Positions 32,259-39,721 of a stretch of DNA of 41,891 bases are shown here, piece by piece. A model generated the notes under the pieces. That model ran no database searches, had not been told where the DNA came from, and saw only the letters and a list, made by a program, of their open reading frames with translations. The DNA comes from JADFUZ01 sp034430415 (GTDB lineage: Bacteria; Chloroflexota; Dehalococcoidia; GIF9; AB-539-J10): contig DAOUEN010000075.1 in NCBI GenBank assembly GCA_034430415.1, positions 1-41,891 of the forward strand, written 5' to 3'. Each line of letters begins with the position of its first letter. The stretch's first letter is position 1. The translations under genes and the position numbers were made by a program.

Positions 32259-34142
32259 CTACTCATATGCTCGTATGTACAGTGCTTCGGTAAAGGCCTG
32301 CATGAATTGAGGCACTGCAGCCAACTCGATGTAACCGATGCGGCGGGCTATGGCTTGGGCCTCTGACCGCTTGCTGCACGAGACGAGAGCCAGCCTGGCT
32401 CCTGTTCCGGCAGCGTTTCCCACCTGCTGGAAGCGATGCAAGGGCAGCGAAGGCAGCATGCCTATGGCTATCGCGCTGGCAACGTCTATGTAGGTGCCAA
32501 AGGCTCCGGCGATGACGACCTGCGCAATCTCGCCCGTGGAGTGGCCTGATGTCTCAAGGAGCACCTGAATGCCCGTGTGGATAGCTCCTGTGGCCAGTTG
32601 TAGTTCCCTGACATCCTTCTGCGTGATGGTAATGGCTGGATGTCCATCCTGCTCCTTTTCGCTGACTATCACGAACTCCCGCAGACCTTCACGGCTGCGA
32701 ATTCGGGGGTGGTCATCCGTCATCCTGCCTTTCTCATCTATCACTCCATTCAGACGGAGCTGGGCCAGGGTGTCCAGGATACCAGAGCCACAAATGCCGA
32801 CCGGTGGTGCACCGTTGATCGTCTGGTAGTTTATAGTATCACCGGCGAGTTGCAGCCTCTCTATAGCGCCACTGGCAGCCCGCATCCCATGCTTGATGTG
32901 TCCTCCTTCGAAAGCAGGCCCAGAAGCACAGGAGACGCTGGTCATCTTGCCATCGCTCACCAGGCAGACCTCGGTGTTGGTGCCTATGTCCAGTGCTACC
33001 ACCAGACCATCAGCCTGGCTGACCTCTGTGGCCAGCAGCATGGCTACGTGGTCTGCGCCCACGAAGGCAGCTATATTGGGCAGCAGGTGTATGTAGGCTC
33101 CCGGAGCGATATGGAGGCCCACGTCACGGGCCTTGACGTCGAGAGCCTTGCGGACCGCTGGAACAAAGGGGGCGCGAGCCAGTTGGTCCACCGGCAAGCC
33201 CAGGAGCAGATGATGCATGGCTGTGTTGCCTACTATCACTGCCTCGACTATTTCCTCCATGACGGCATCGACCTTCTGACACAGGTCCGCGGTGAGCTTC
33301 CCCAGCGCCTCGACGATGAGCTGGCGCATCTGGGCGCCCTCGGACGCCGAGCCCTGGACGCGCGAGATGCGAGTGACAACGTCCTCCCCGTAGCTGATTT
33401 GCGGATTCATGATCCCTTCGGCGGCCAGGGTGTGGCCGTCGCTCAAGTCGACCAGATAGGCGGCTACCTTGGTAGTGCCAACGTCGACGGCCAGTCCCAA
33501 CTGGCGACCGGGCCAGGGGGCGAGGGCTACTATTTCATCTTCTCGTACCGAGGCTTGGGTCTGCCAGCCCCACAACCTGAGTTGAGGTGAGATGGCCCGA
33601 AGGACGTCAACGTCCATACTGGGGCAGGGGACCTGGTGTTGCTGCTGCAGCGCTTCCAGCAAGCGGTCCGCGTCTCCCTGCAGGTCCGATAGGGAGGGCG
33701 CATGCAAATCCAGGCGATAGGCGCGAACAGGTGGCTCAGGGCTAACGTTGATGGCTAGTCCTTCCACCTGGGTCCGCTGGGGGGTGCTCATCGATTCCTC
33801 TGGCACCCGCAGTCTGCAGTCGCTGGTCGGATAGGCCTGGCACGCCAGGCGGTAGCCCTCTTTCAGTTCCTGAGGCGAGAGCTGCTCTTGTTCGACCGAG
33901 GTTGGCTTTGAGATAGTACCGTCTATGATCTGGACTTTGCATGACCCGCAGGTCCCGTGCCCCCCACACAGGCTGGCCAGTCCCACACCTAGCTGCTGCG
34001 CAGAGTCGAGGAGGGACTGTCCGACGGGGCACTGTCCCCGCCGGCCTACAGGTTCGAAATCAATATAGAAGGACTTATTGTGCTCCTCACTGGTGTCAGG
34101 CGTGCTGATACTCTTTACATAATGCCGAGGCTTATCTTTCAT
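32259..34142 (-). CDS. Corrinoid-activating ATPase RACE (2Fe-2S ferredoxin plus ASKHA domain)
   Basis: A protein of about 627 residues that reduces inactive cob(II)alamin back to cob(I)alamin in methyltransferase systems, at the cost of ATP. Residues 25-115 are a plant-type [2Fe-2S] ferredoxin (Cys59, 65, 68, 101 in LCGGHGTCGSC and ACQA). The ATP-binding ASKHA/DUF4445 part has LAVDVGTTKVAAYLVDL, VVALDIGTNTEVCL and AGAFGTYIDVASAIAIGMLP. The start was set at ATG 34142 because AAAGGAG lies upstream; a longer frame to 34268 has no recognisable sequence. It is one of the marker genes of O-, N- or other methyl-group cleaving operons. Confidence 0.93.
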   Translation of the reverse strand: MKDKPRHYVKSISTPDTSEEHNKSFYIDFEPVGRRGQCPVGQSLLDSAQQLGVGLASLCGGHGTCGSCKVQIIDGTISKPTSVEQEQLSPQELKEGYRLACQAYPTSDCRLRVPEESMSTPQRTQVEGLAINVSPEPPVRAYRLDLHAPSLSDLQGDADRLLEALQQQHQVPCPSMDVDVLRAISPQLRLWGWQTQASVREDEIVALAPWPGRQLGLAVDVGTTKVAAYLVDLSDGHTLAAEGIMNPQISYGEDVVTRISRVQGSASEGAQMRQLIVEALGKLTADLCQKVDAVMEEIVEAVIVGNTAMHHLLLGLPVDQLARAPFVPAVRKALDVKARDVGLHIAPGAYIHLLPNIAAFVGADHVAMLLATEVSQADGLVVALDIGTNTEVCLVSDGKMTSVSCASGPAFEGGHIKHGMRAASGAIERLQLAGDTINYQTINGAPPVGICGSGILDTLAQLRLNGVIDEKGRMTDDHPRIRSREGLREFVIVSEKEQDGHPAITITQKDVRELQLATGAIHTGIQVLLETSGHSTGEIAQVVIAGAFGTYIDVASAIAIGMLPSLPLHRFQQVGNAAGTGARLALVSCSKRSEAQAIARRIGYIELAAVPQFMQAFTEALYIRAYE

Positions 34143-34316
34143 GCTGGCGCGCGCTCCTTTGAGTAGGTCATTATATCGTCCTTTGGGTTCGGGGTGAAGC
34201 AGGTTCGCCTGCGTCTTGGCAGTGCTTGCTTTGCCGTCTCCGCCATGGCCGGAAAGACAGACCCTCAAGCGCTGCTGGCATGGGGCCCCGTGAGCTCGCA
34301 GTCGGGGTGAGGATGT

Positions 34317-34640
34317 TCACGTATGGTCGTGGGACTCGAAGCGGATCGATACATCCCTGGGGAGGGCAGCGCCGAGCTCGACTTCAATTGTCTTGAGAAT
34401 GGCTGTGGGAACAGGGCAGGCGACGTGCTTGAGCTGCCGAAAAGCGCATTCATAGACTGCCGAGCGGCCGTGCGATCTCAGGGCATCGCGCGAGTCGAGC
34501 TCGCTCAACTGGGAACCCAGCGAGGCTACCATTTCACAGTCGCTGGAGATATCCACTTTCACCTTCCTGGGAGAAAGCTTGGTGACTTCTATGCTAGTGG
34601 GGAAACCACAAATTCCGGGGTCAACTGTTACTCTTGTCAT
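34317..34640 (-). CDS. Small conserved protein of methyltransferase clusters (DUF6951-like)
   Basis: A 107-residue protein with the pattern TRVTVDPGICGFPTSIEVTK, VDISSDCEMVASL and HVACPVPTAILKTIEVELG near the C-terminus. Three Cys (in PGICGF, SSDCEMV and VACPVP) are spaced like those of small conserved proteins found beside methyl-transfer and acetogenesis genes; I recognise the pattern but no function, and the DUF number is from memory. It sits between the UroD-type methyltransferase and RACE genes. A metal- or cofactor-binding role is plausible from the Cys positions. About 170 bp downstream to RACE hold nothing I recognise. Confidence 0.7.
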   Translation of the reverse strand: MTRVTVDPGICGFPTSIEVTKLSPRKVKVDISSDCEMVASLGSQLSELDSRDALRSHGRSAVYECAFRQLKHVACPVPTAILKTIEVELGAALPRDVSIRFESHDHT

Positions 34641-34738
34641 GTGACGGTTCAGTGTTTGCCCCAGGACGGACAGGAGGCAGGCCGTGATGATGGCTCAGCC
34701 CTGTCGCTGTGCCTGGGGCATGCGGCCGCGGGCCGAGT

Positions 34739-35803
34739 TCAACTGTAGTGACCGAAGTCATCGATCGCCTTTTTCATCATGTACACGTTGTACGGAGGAG
34801 ACATCGGTGGAATTTCGCACCCGGACATAAGCATGAAGCCCCGCGGCGCGTGCTTGGCTTTCTCGATACACTGTCGGCAGAGGTCATATACCTGCTGGTG
34901 AGTGCCATTCTGAATAATGGCCGGTTCGACGTTGCCGAGTATGAGGCAGCTATCGCCGAAGTAGTTGATGGCAGTGTTCAGATCCACCTCGTGACCGAAG
35001 GTCACCAGGCCGGGGTTACCCATAGGGATCTTGGCCCAATGCGGCAGGTTCATGTTCTGTTCGCCGCATATGTGGTACAGGATGTGCTTGATGCCCATAG
35101 CCAGCATCCTTTCGTTGGCCTCTTTGATGTAGGGGAGGGCGAACTGCTCGAATTGCCTGGGGGAGATGATGTTGTTGGCTGCTACCGGCTCCCACAGGTT
35201 GGGTATCACCCGCTCTACGCCGAAGGAATCGGCCCAGTACTGGACTACTTCCACCAGATGGTCGGTGGCGATGCGAAGAAGCCTGTGGGCAGCTTCCGGC
35301 TTCTTCAGCATCCAGCGGCAAAGGGTTCCCACGGGGCAAATATTCCCGGCAATGCTGAAGTTGCCTCCCAGGACGACCGAGATGGGTTTGTTGAACTTAT
35401 CCTGCAGCCTGGAGAACTCCATGGCCAGCGGGAGCGACCCCGCGGTTCTGACGTCGGGCATCTCCAACCTGGCAAGGTCTTCCTCCGAGTTCACCGGAAA
35501 ACCGACATGCGAGGGGGCCTGTTGCCACTCGCTGCTGGGAAACTTGATTTCCCCTCCGAATTCCCATCCTCCGTATGAAGCATAGCCGTAGTCCGGCCCG
35601 CCGTCGACTCCGTATTGCTCGAATGTCCACAGCTGGGCCATGAAGCTCTTCTCTGGATCACGGTACATATCGGCAACAGAGTAGCCGACGTTGCGGGCGC
35701 AGAAGCCTATGATGAAGTGGAAGAGCGGGACCTGGTCCACCTTTTCTCCCTTGAGAAGGGCCTCCACCCTGTTCTGGTGAATTACGCTATCTTGGGAAGT
35801 CAT
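34739..35803 (-). CDS. UroD-family corrinoid methyltransferase (MtaA/MtbA-like)
   Basis: A 354-residue protein of the uroporphyrinogen decarboxylase superfamily, in the methyltransferase branch: it carries the zinc ligands His244 and Cys246 (LYHICGE) and Cys329 (MSGCEIPP). Such enzymes transfer methyl groups between a donor, a corrinoid protein and a thiol. With the corrinoid protein gene directly upstream it is the best candidate for the substrate-specific enzyme of this module, as no MttB- or MtaB-type gene is in view. The substrate is unknown; methoxylated aromatics, methylamines or methyl thiols are options. Confidence 0.85.
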   Translation of the reverse strand: MTSQDSVIHQNRVEALLKGEKVDQVPLFHFIIGFCARNVGYSVADMYRDPEKSFMAQLWTFEQYGVDGGPDYGYASYGGWEFGGEIKFPSSEWQQAPSHVGFPVNSEEDLARLEMPDVRTAGSLPLAMEFSRLQDKFNKPISVVLGGNFSIAGNICPVGTLCRWMLKKPEAAHRLLRIATDHLVEVVQYWADSFGVERVIPNLWEPVAANNIISPRQFEQFALPYIKEANERMLAMGIKHILYHICGEQNMNLPHWAKIPMGNPGLVTFGHEVDLNTAINYFGDSCLILGNVEPAIIQNGTHQQVYDLCRQCIEKAKHAPRGFMLMSGCEIPPMSPPYNVYMMKKAIDDFGHYS

Positions 35804-35852
35804 CGATACTCATGCTCCATCGGCCTTGGCCTGTGTTTCTCTTGTGGCCTGC

Positions 35853-36518
35853 CTAGCTGTCTCTCAGCGTCTTGAGTATTCTGTCTGCCTCGGCGACTGC
35901 CTCGCCGGCGTTGTCGGCATATCCGTCGGCGCCATAGCTTGTGGCTATCTCTCTTGTTATCGGGGCTCCTCCCACCATGACGGCTACGTTGGGGTTCTGG
36001 GACTTAACCATCTTTATGATTCTCGGCATAGCCAGCATGCTTGTTGTCATCAGGGCGGACAGTCCCACCACGTTTGCTCCTGTCCTCTGTTGTTCCTGCG
36101 CAAATCTATCGATCTGGACATCGTTTCCCAGGTCGAGTACCTCCCATCCCGCCGCATCAAACATCACCTTGACAAGGTTCTTGCCAATATCGTGAATGTC
36201 TCCCTCGACGACACCCAGTATTATCTTCTTTTCAGTCTTGGCGGCGTCGCTTTTCTTCAGATGAGGCCGCAGGACCTCCAGCCCGGCGTAGAGCGAGTCG
36301 GCGCAGAGCAGGAGTTCTGGAACGAAGTACTCTTGCCTGGCATACAGGCCTCCCACCGTCTCCATCCCCCAGGCTAGCCCTTTCATAATGGCATCGTAGG
36401 CGTCGACGCCTTCTTCCACCGCGGCCTTGCTCAGCTCGATGGTCTTCTCCTCTTCAAACTCCACCACCGCGTCATGGAGTCCTTTCAGCAGTTCTTGTGT
36501 TCTTTCCGGTGTTGCCAC
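35853..36518 (-). CDS. Methyltransferase cognate corrinoid protein (MtaC/MtbC-like)
   Basis: A 221-residue two-domain cobalamin protein: a helical cap (residues 1-90, with GMETVGGLYARQEYFVPELL) and a B12-binding Rossmann domain with the lower-ligand motif D-x-H-x2-G in EGDIHDIGKN (Asp107, His109, Gly112), then GLSALMTTSMLAM and VMVGGAPITREIA. It shuttles methyl groups between the UroD-type enzyme and the pterin methyltransferase. The start is GTG 36518 with AAAGGAG just upstream. It is the first intact gene after the promoter predicted at 36646-36674. Confidence 0.93.
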   Translation of the reverse strand: MATPERTQELLKGLHDAVVEFEEEKTIELSKAAVEEGVDAYDAIMKGLAWGMETVGGLYARQEYFVPELLLCADSLYAGLEVLRPHLKKSDAAKTEKKIILGVVEGDIHDIGKNLVKVMFDAAGWEVLDLGNDVQIDRFAQEQQRTGANVVGLSALMTTSMLAMPRIIKMVKSQNPNVAVMVGGAPITREIATSYGADGYADNAGEAVAEADRILKTLRDS

Positions 36519-36543
36519 TATTGCTCCTTTCTTGCGAAGTATG

Positions 36544-36606
36544 TTATTCGTACCAACCGAAGTCGTTGACCGCCTTGGTCATCTGGAACACGTTCACTTC
36601 TATTCG
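36544..36606 (-). pseudogene. C-terminal remnant of a UroD-type methyltransferase
   Basis: On the minus strand a short frame reads VNVFQMTKAVNDFGWYE then TAA, closely resembling the last residues of the intact UroD-type enzyme in this cluster (YNVYMMKKAIDDFGHYS). A stop lies in frame just upstream, and no body of the gene remains. It is most simply the tail of a lost second methyltransferase gene that preceded the corrinoid protein. Confidence 0.65.
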
Positions 36607-36645
36607 CTAAGGTCTCTGTGAAGCTCTATGCGGCACGAAGACAGT

Positions 36646-36674
36646 ATTATAGCAAAGCCGCGCTTTGACGACAA
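36646..36674 (-). promoter_or_regulatory. Predicted promoter of the corrinoid module with dyad in the spacer
   Basis: Minus strand: TTGTCG (36669-36674), 17-bp spacer, perfect TATAAT (36646-36651). Almost the whole spacer is a dyad CAAAGC-CGC-GCTTTG (36653-36667), an ideal position for a repressor to block RNA polymerase. It would drive the corrinoid protein gene about 125 bp downstream. Confidence 0.5.
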
Positions 36675-36766
36675 AAAGGGTCGATGGTTACCTCGCAGAT
36701 GAGCCAGATGTTCACACCCGGAGGCTGCAGGTGGGCTATTGCCTCGGCTATGCCAGTACCCGGCAA

Positions 36767-36808
36767 TCTCGTAGGCGGCTTGGCTAGCAGGCCAAGCCGC
36801 CTACGAGA
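36767..36808. repeat. Perfect 18-bp inverted repeat with 6-base spacer
   Basis: Arms 36767-36784 and 36791-36808 are exact reverse complements (TCTCGTAGGCGGCTTGGC and its complement) around TAGCAG. No T-run follows on either strand, so it is not a standard intrinsic terminator. It lies in the decayed stretch between the enolase-superfamily gene and the corrinoid promoter. Confidence 0.7.
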
Positions 36809-36837
36809 ACGTTCACTCTACGAATGCCCCGCTGCTC

Positions 36838-36927
36838 CGGCGTCATGGCTTCGCTCTTTGCTACCGCGCTTTCGGGGGCAAGATTGCCGAACAGTATGGC
36901 AAGTCCTCCTGTTGAGGAGTACGAGTT
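36838..36927 (-). pseudogene. Fragment of an IlvD/Edd-family dehydratase
   Basis: A minus-strand frame reads NSYSSTGGLAILFGNLAPES followed by AVAKSEAMTP. This matches the conserved GGLAILxGNLAPxGAVxK segment of dihydroxy-acid/sugar-acid dehydratases. Nothing of the rest of the gene is present on either side; the frame ends at a stop inside the nearby hairpin loop. It is best read as a deletion remnant. The surrounding bases (36607-36766, 36928-36985) hold nothing else I can name apart from the promoter. Confidence 0.6.
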
Positions 36928-36985
36928 GGAAAGGAGTTTGTAGCTCCACTTGTGCTTGTTGATATCCAGGCTGACACTTGCGCTG

Positions 36986-38152
36986 CTAGGACTGTGTATC
37001 CAGCTTACCTGCGGGCACCTGTGGAGTGTCCCAGAAGCTGCTGAGGTCGTGATACACGTAGGGACGGCTGGATAACGCCTCCTCGATGAGGTCCACCCCC
37101 AGGCCTGGCCGGGTGGGCAGCTCAATGCATTCGTCTTTCAGAGCAGGGAAAGGCTCTTTGAGGATCTCCTTGTAGTAAGGTGGGTCAACGGAGAAGAACT
37201 CGTGGATGGTGAAGTTCGGTATGCAGGCTTCAACGTGCAGGTTGGCAGCGACCATAACCGGCCCACCCGCGCTGTGGGGAGTAACGCCCACATAGTAAGC
37301 ATGGGCCATGTCGGCGATCTTCTTCATCTCAGAGATGCCGCCGGCATGACAGGGATCGGGGTTGATCAGTGCTGCGGCGCGTTTGTCGAATATGTCTCTG
37401 AAACACCAGCGGGTGGAGACCCTCTCGCCAACAACTACCGGGATGTCGGTGGAGGAGGCTACCATAGCCAGGTCTTCCACGCTGGCGTCGGTGGGAAGTG
37501 GCTCCTCGTACCAGGAGGGCTCTAGCTCCTCGACGGCATGTACAAACCTGATAGCCGTATTGGTGCTCAGCCGGGAGTGGACATCGATCATCAGTTCGAC
37601 GTCATCCCCCACAGCTCTGCGCACCTGCCTGACGTTCTCCAGGACGGCATGAATGTCATCTCGCGTGGAGGTGAAGACGTCGCAGCCCCAGAAGGGATCC
37701 CACTTAAGTGCTCTGGCCCCTCTTTCCTTGACCTCTCTCTCGGCGAGCCAGATGTAGTCGTCAGTGCGTTTGGCAGGAAACCACCAGCCGTTGTGATACA
37801 CCCTGATGCGGTCGCGGCACGGACCACCCAGCAGGGTATACACGGGTGCGCCAAGGGTCTTCCCCAGGATGTCCCACATAGCCATGTCCAGCCCGCTCAT
37901 GGCGCTGCTGACGATGAAGCTCGGTCGCCAGTAGCTGTTGCGGAGCATCGTGCTCCAGTGCAGTTCGATATTTCGGGGGTCCTTCCCTACCAGGTAGTCG
38001 GCAAGGTTGTGAATGCAGGCTTCGACGTCCTTTTCCTGTCCCTGCGTAGTAGCTTCCCCCCAGCCATAGACGCCCTCATCCGTTTCCATTTTCAAAAAGA
38101 GCCAGTTCCATGTGGGGTGGTAGATGTAGGTCTTGATGCTGGTTATCTTCAT
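36986..38152 (-). CDS. Enolase-superfamily sugar-acid dehydratase (mandelate racemase/galactonate dehydratase-like)
   Basis: A 388-residue protein with the two-domain enolase-superfamily plan. Metal ligands are Asp190 (LMIDVHSRL), Glu216 (YEEPLP) and Glu243 (VVGERV); His192 and His293 (VTPHSAGGP) are the likely acid/base pair, the arrangement of D-galactonate dehydratase-type enzymes, with Lys150/Asp152 (KWDPFW) on the other side. It probably dehydrates an acid sugar, but the substrate cannot be told. GGAGG precedes the chosen ATG; a longer frame up to 38281 enters the gap before the next gene and is not supported. The IlvD fragment downstream suggests this was once a larger sugar-acid cluster. 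Confidence 0.88.
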   Translation of the reverse strand: MKITSIKTYIYHPTWNWLFLKMETDEGVYGWGEATTQGQEKDVEACIHNLADYLVGKDPRNIELHWSTMLRNSYWRPSFIVSSAMSGLDMAMWDILGKTLGAPVYTLLGGPCRDRIRVYHNGWWFPAKRTDDYIWLAEREVKERGARALKWDPFWGCDVFTSTRDDIHAVLENVRQVRRAVGDDVELMIDVHSRLSTNTAIRFVHAVEELEPSWYEEPLPTDASVEDLAMVASSTDIPVVVGERVSTRWCFRDIFDKRAAALINPDPCHAGGISEMKKIADMAHAYYVGVTPHSAGGPVMVAANLHVEACIPNFTIHEFFSVDPPYYKEILKEPFPALKDECIELPTRPGLGVDLIEEALSSRPYVYHDLSSFWDTPQVPAGKLDTQS

Positions 38153-38213
38153 TAGCTCTGTACCTCCTAGACTGCAAATAAACTCAAAGTGGTTCCTCGT
38201 GTGTGAAAGGGAA

Positions 38214-39671
38214 TCACCGGGGCCGCTCCATGTTCTGGCGGCACCGGTTGAGGATGGAGAGCACCTCGAACGGCTCTTCAATGAGAGGAAACGTGGGGAT
38301 GCCCCTCGGTTCGAGGAAGGCCTTGGCTGCCTCCATGTGGTTCTTCATGCCGGTGAAAGTGACGTAGAGGGGCTTCTCGGGATAGGCATTGACCAGCTTC
38401 ACGATGAAGTCCAGGGGAGGAACCCCCAGCTCATCCACAAGCACGAGAATGGGCACAATGGCATCGATGCTGGGGTCTTTCATAAGCGCTTCTATAGCCT
38501 CTCTGTGGCTGTATTCGACGCCGTGTATTGTGGCTGAGGCCCAGATATCCACCGGGTTCCGCATTCGTATCCAGGATGCACTAATCTCCTGCAAGTGTTG
38601 TAGGGTTGTCTCTTGAAGCTCGGGGATGTCGAGGCCCCAGCGCTGGCGGCAGAGGTCTGTCAGGACAACGAGCATGGCGCCCGAGGGAGCCAGAAAGCTC
38701 ACTCTATTCCCTGTGGGTAGAGGCATAAGATCCAGGGCCTTGGCGACGAGGAACAGGTGAGAGTAGTTGTATAGCTGAGTAACCCCTGCCTGTCTCAGGG
38801 CCCCCTGGACGATCTGTTCGTCTGATGCCAGCGCTGCGGTGTGGGCCACCGCAGCTTGCGAGCCTTCCCTGGTACTTCCGCCCTTGAGAAGGAAGACCGG
38901 CTTGCGGCGCGTCAGTTCAGTGGCAATCTCGATGAAACGCCTGGGTCTCTTGAAGCTCTCCAGGTATATGAATATCGCCCTGGTCTCGAGGTCCTCGGCA
39001 TAGTACTCCAATATGTCACACTCATCCAGGTCTATTTTGTTGCCCAGTCCGACCACCCTGGCGACGCCGAAATTCTCTCCTGTGGCGATATAGCGCATGG
39101 TGTGGGTGGCGAAGTTGCCAGTCTGGGCGATATAGGAGATGTTGCCTCGCGGGATCTTGCCCAAGGGGAAGAAGCTGGAGGTGAAATTGTGTGGTGTGGA
39201 AGTATGCCCTGACGTATTGGGGCCGATGACATGGATGCCGGTTTCAGCGATGGTTTCTGTGAGCTGCCGCTGTAATTCCTCCCCTGCCTGGTCGACCTCC
39301 GAAAATCCCCCGGCGGCGAGAACAATAGTCTTGATGCCCTTAGCGGCGCATTCTCTCACTGTCTGGTTGGTGACTCCTGCCGGCACTATGATGATTGCCT
39401 GGTCGATGCCATGCGGCAGGTCGGCGATTGACGTGTGTACCGGGATGCCGAGGATCCGGCCACCCTTGGGGTTGACCAGGTATACCTTGCCGGCATAGTC
39501 GTTGGCCAGGAGGTTCCGAATCACCTCGTGTCCGGGTTTGCCGGGAGTAGAGGAAGCTCCGATGATGGCAACGCTGTCAGGCTCAAAGAATCGGGTCAGG
39601 TCCTTTTTCACTGGCGATGGCGGACGCAGCTCTGTGGGACCTTCAGCCCTGGGGTGGCCGAAGAGGGTCAT
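38214..39671 (-). CDS. ADP-forming acyl-CoA synthetase, alpha subunit-like
   Basis: A 485-residue protein like the alpha part of NDP-forming acetyl-/acyl-CoA synthetases: a CoA-binding Rossmann domain (SVAIIGASSTPGKPGHEV, VYLVNPKGG), then succinyl-CoA-ligase-like domains with the phosphorylated His277 in AAVAHTAALAS. Such enzymes convert acyl-CoA, ADP and phosphate to acid and ATP, a common energy step in anaerobes. The ATP-grasp (beta) part is not fused and no separate beta gene lies within the window, so the partner must be elsewhere or the protein has another role. Start supported by GAGGAG upstream. Confidence 0.82.
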   Translation of the reverse strand: MTLFGHPRAEGPTELRPPSPVKKDLTRFFEPDSVAIIGASSTPGKPGHEVIRNLLANDYAGKVYLVNPKGGRILGIPVHTSIADLPHGIDQAIIIVPAGVTNQTVRECAAKGIKTIVLAAGGFSEVDQAGEELQRQLTETIAETGIHVIGPNTSGHTSTPHNFTSSFFPLGKIPRGNISYIAQTGNFATHTMRYIATGENFGVARVVGLGNKIDLDECDILEYYAEDLETRAIFIYLESFKRPRRFIEIATELTRRKPVFLLKGGSTREGSQAAVAHTAALASDEQIVQGALRQAGVTQLYNYSHLFLVAKALDLMPLPTGNRVSFLAPSGAMLVVLTDLCRQRWGLDIPELQETTLQHLQEISASWIRMRNPVDIWASATIHGVEYSHREAIEALMKDPSIDAIVPILVLVDELGVPPLDFIVKLVNAYPEKPLYVTFTGMKNHMEAAKAFLEPRGIPTFPLIEEPFEVLSILNRCRQNMERPR

Positions 39672-39721
39672 GACTCAGGCTCCTCTGGATCTGTTGCGCG
39701 ATAGCTCAAGGCTGCAAATCC

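Noticed and set aside
32640..33590. 316-codon plus-strand frame opposite the RACE gene, with similar long frames at 9229-10059, 20426-21220 and 27791-28612
   Set aside because: All are antisense shadows of well-identified genes, with low-complexity His/Gly/Val-rich translations and no credible start sites.
34143..34268. N-terminal extension of RACE to 34268
   Set aside because: The extra 42 residues have no ferredoxin or other motif, and a good AAAGGAG precedes the internal ATG at 34142.
36665..36766. Minus-strand frame reading GTGIAEAIAHLQPPGVN and onwards
   Set aside because: It looks somewhat protein-like but matches no family I know, runs through the predicted -35 region and has no start or ribosome binding site; left as unexplained sequence.
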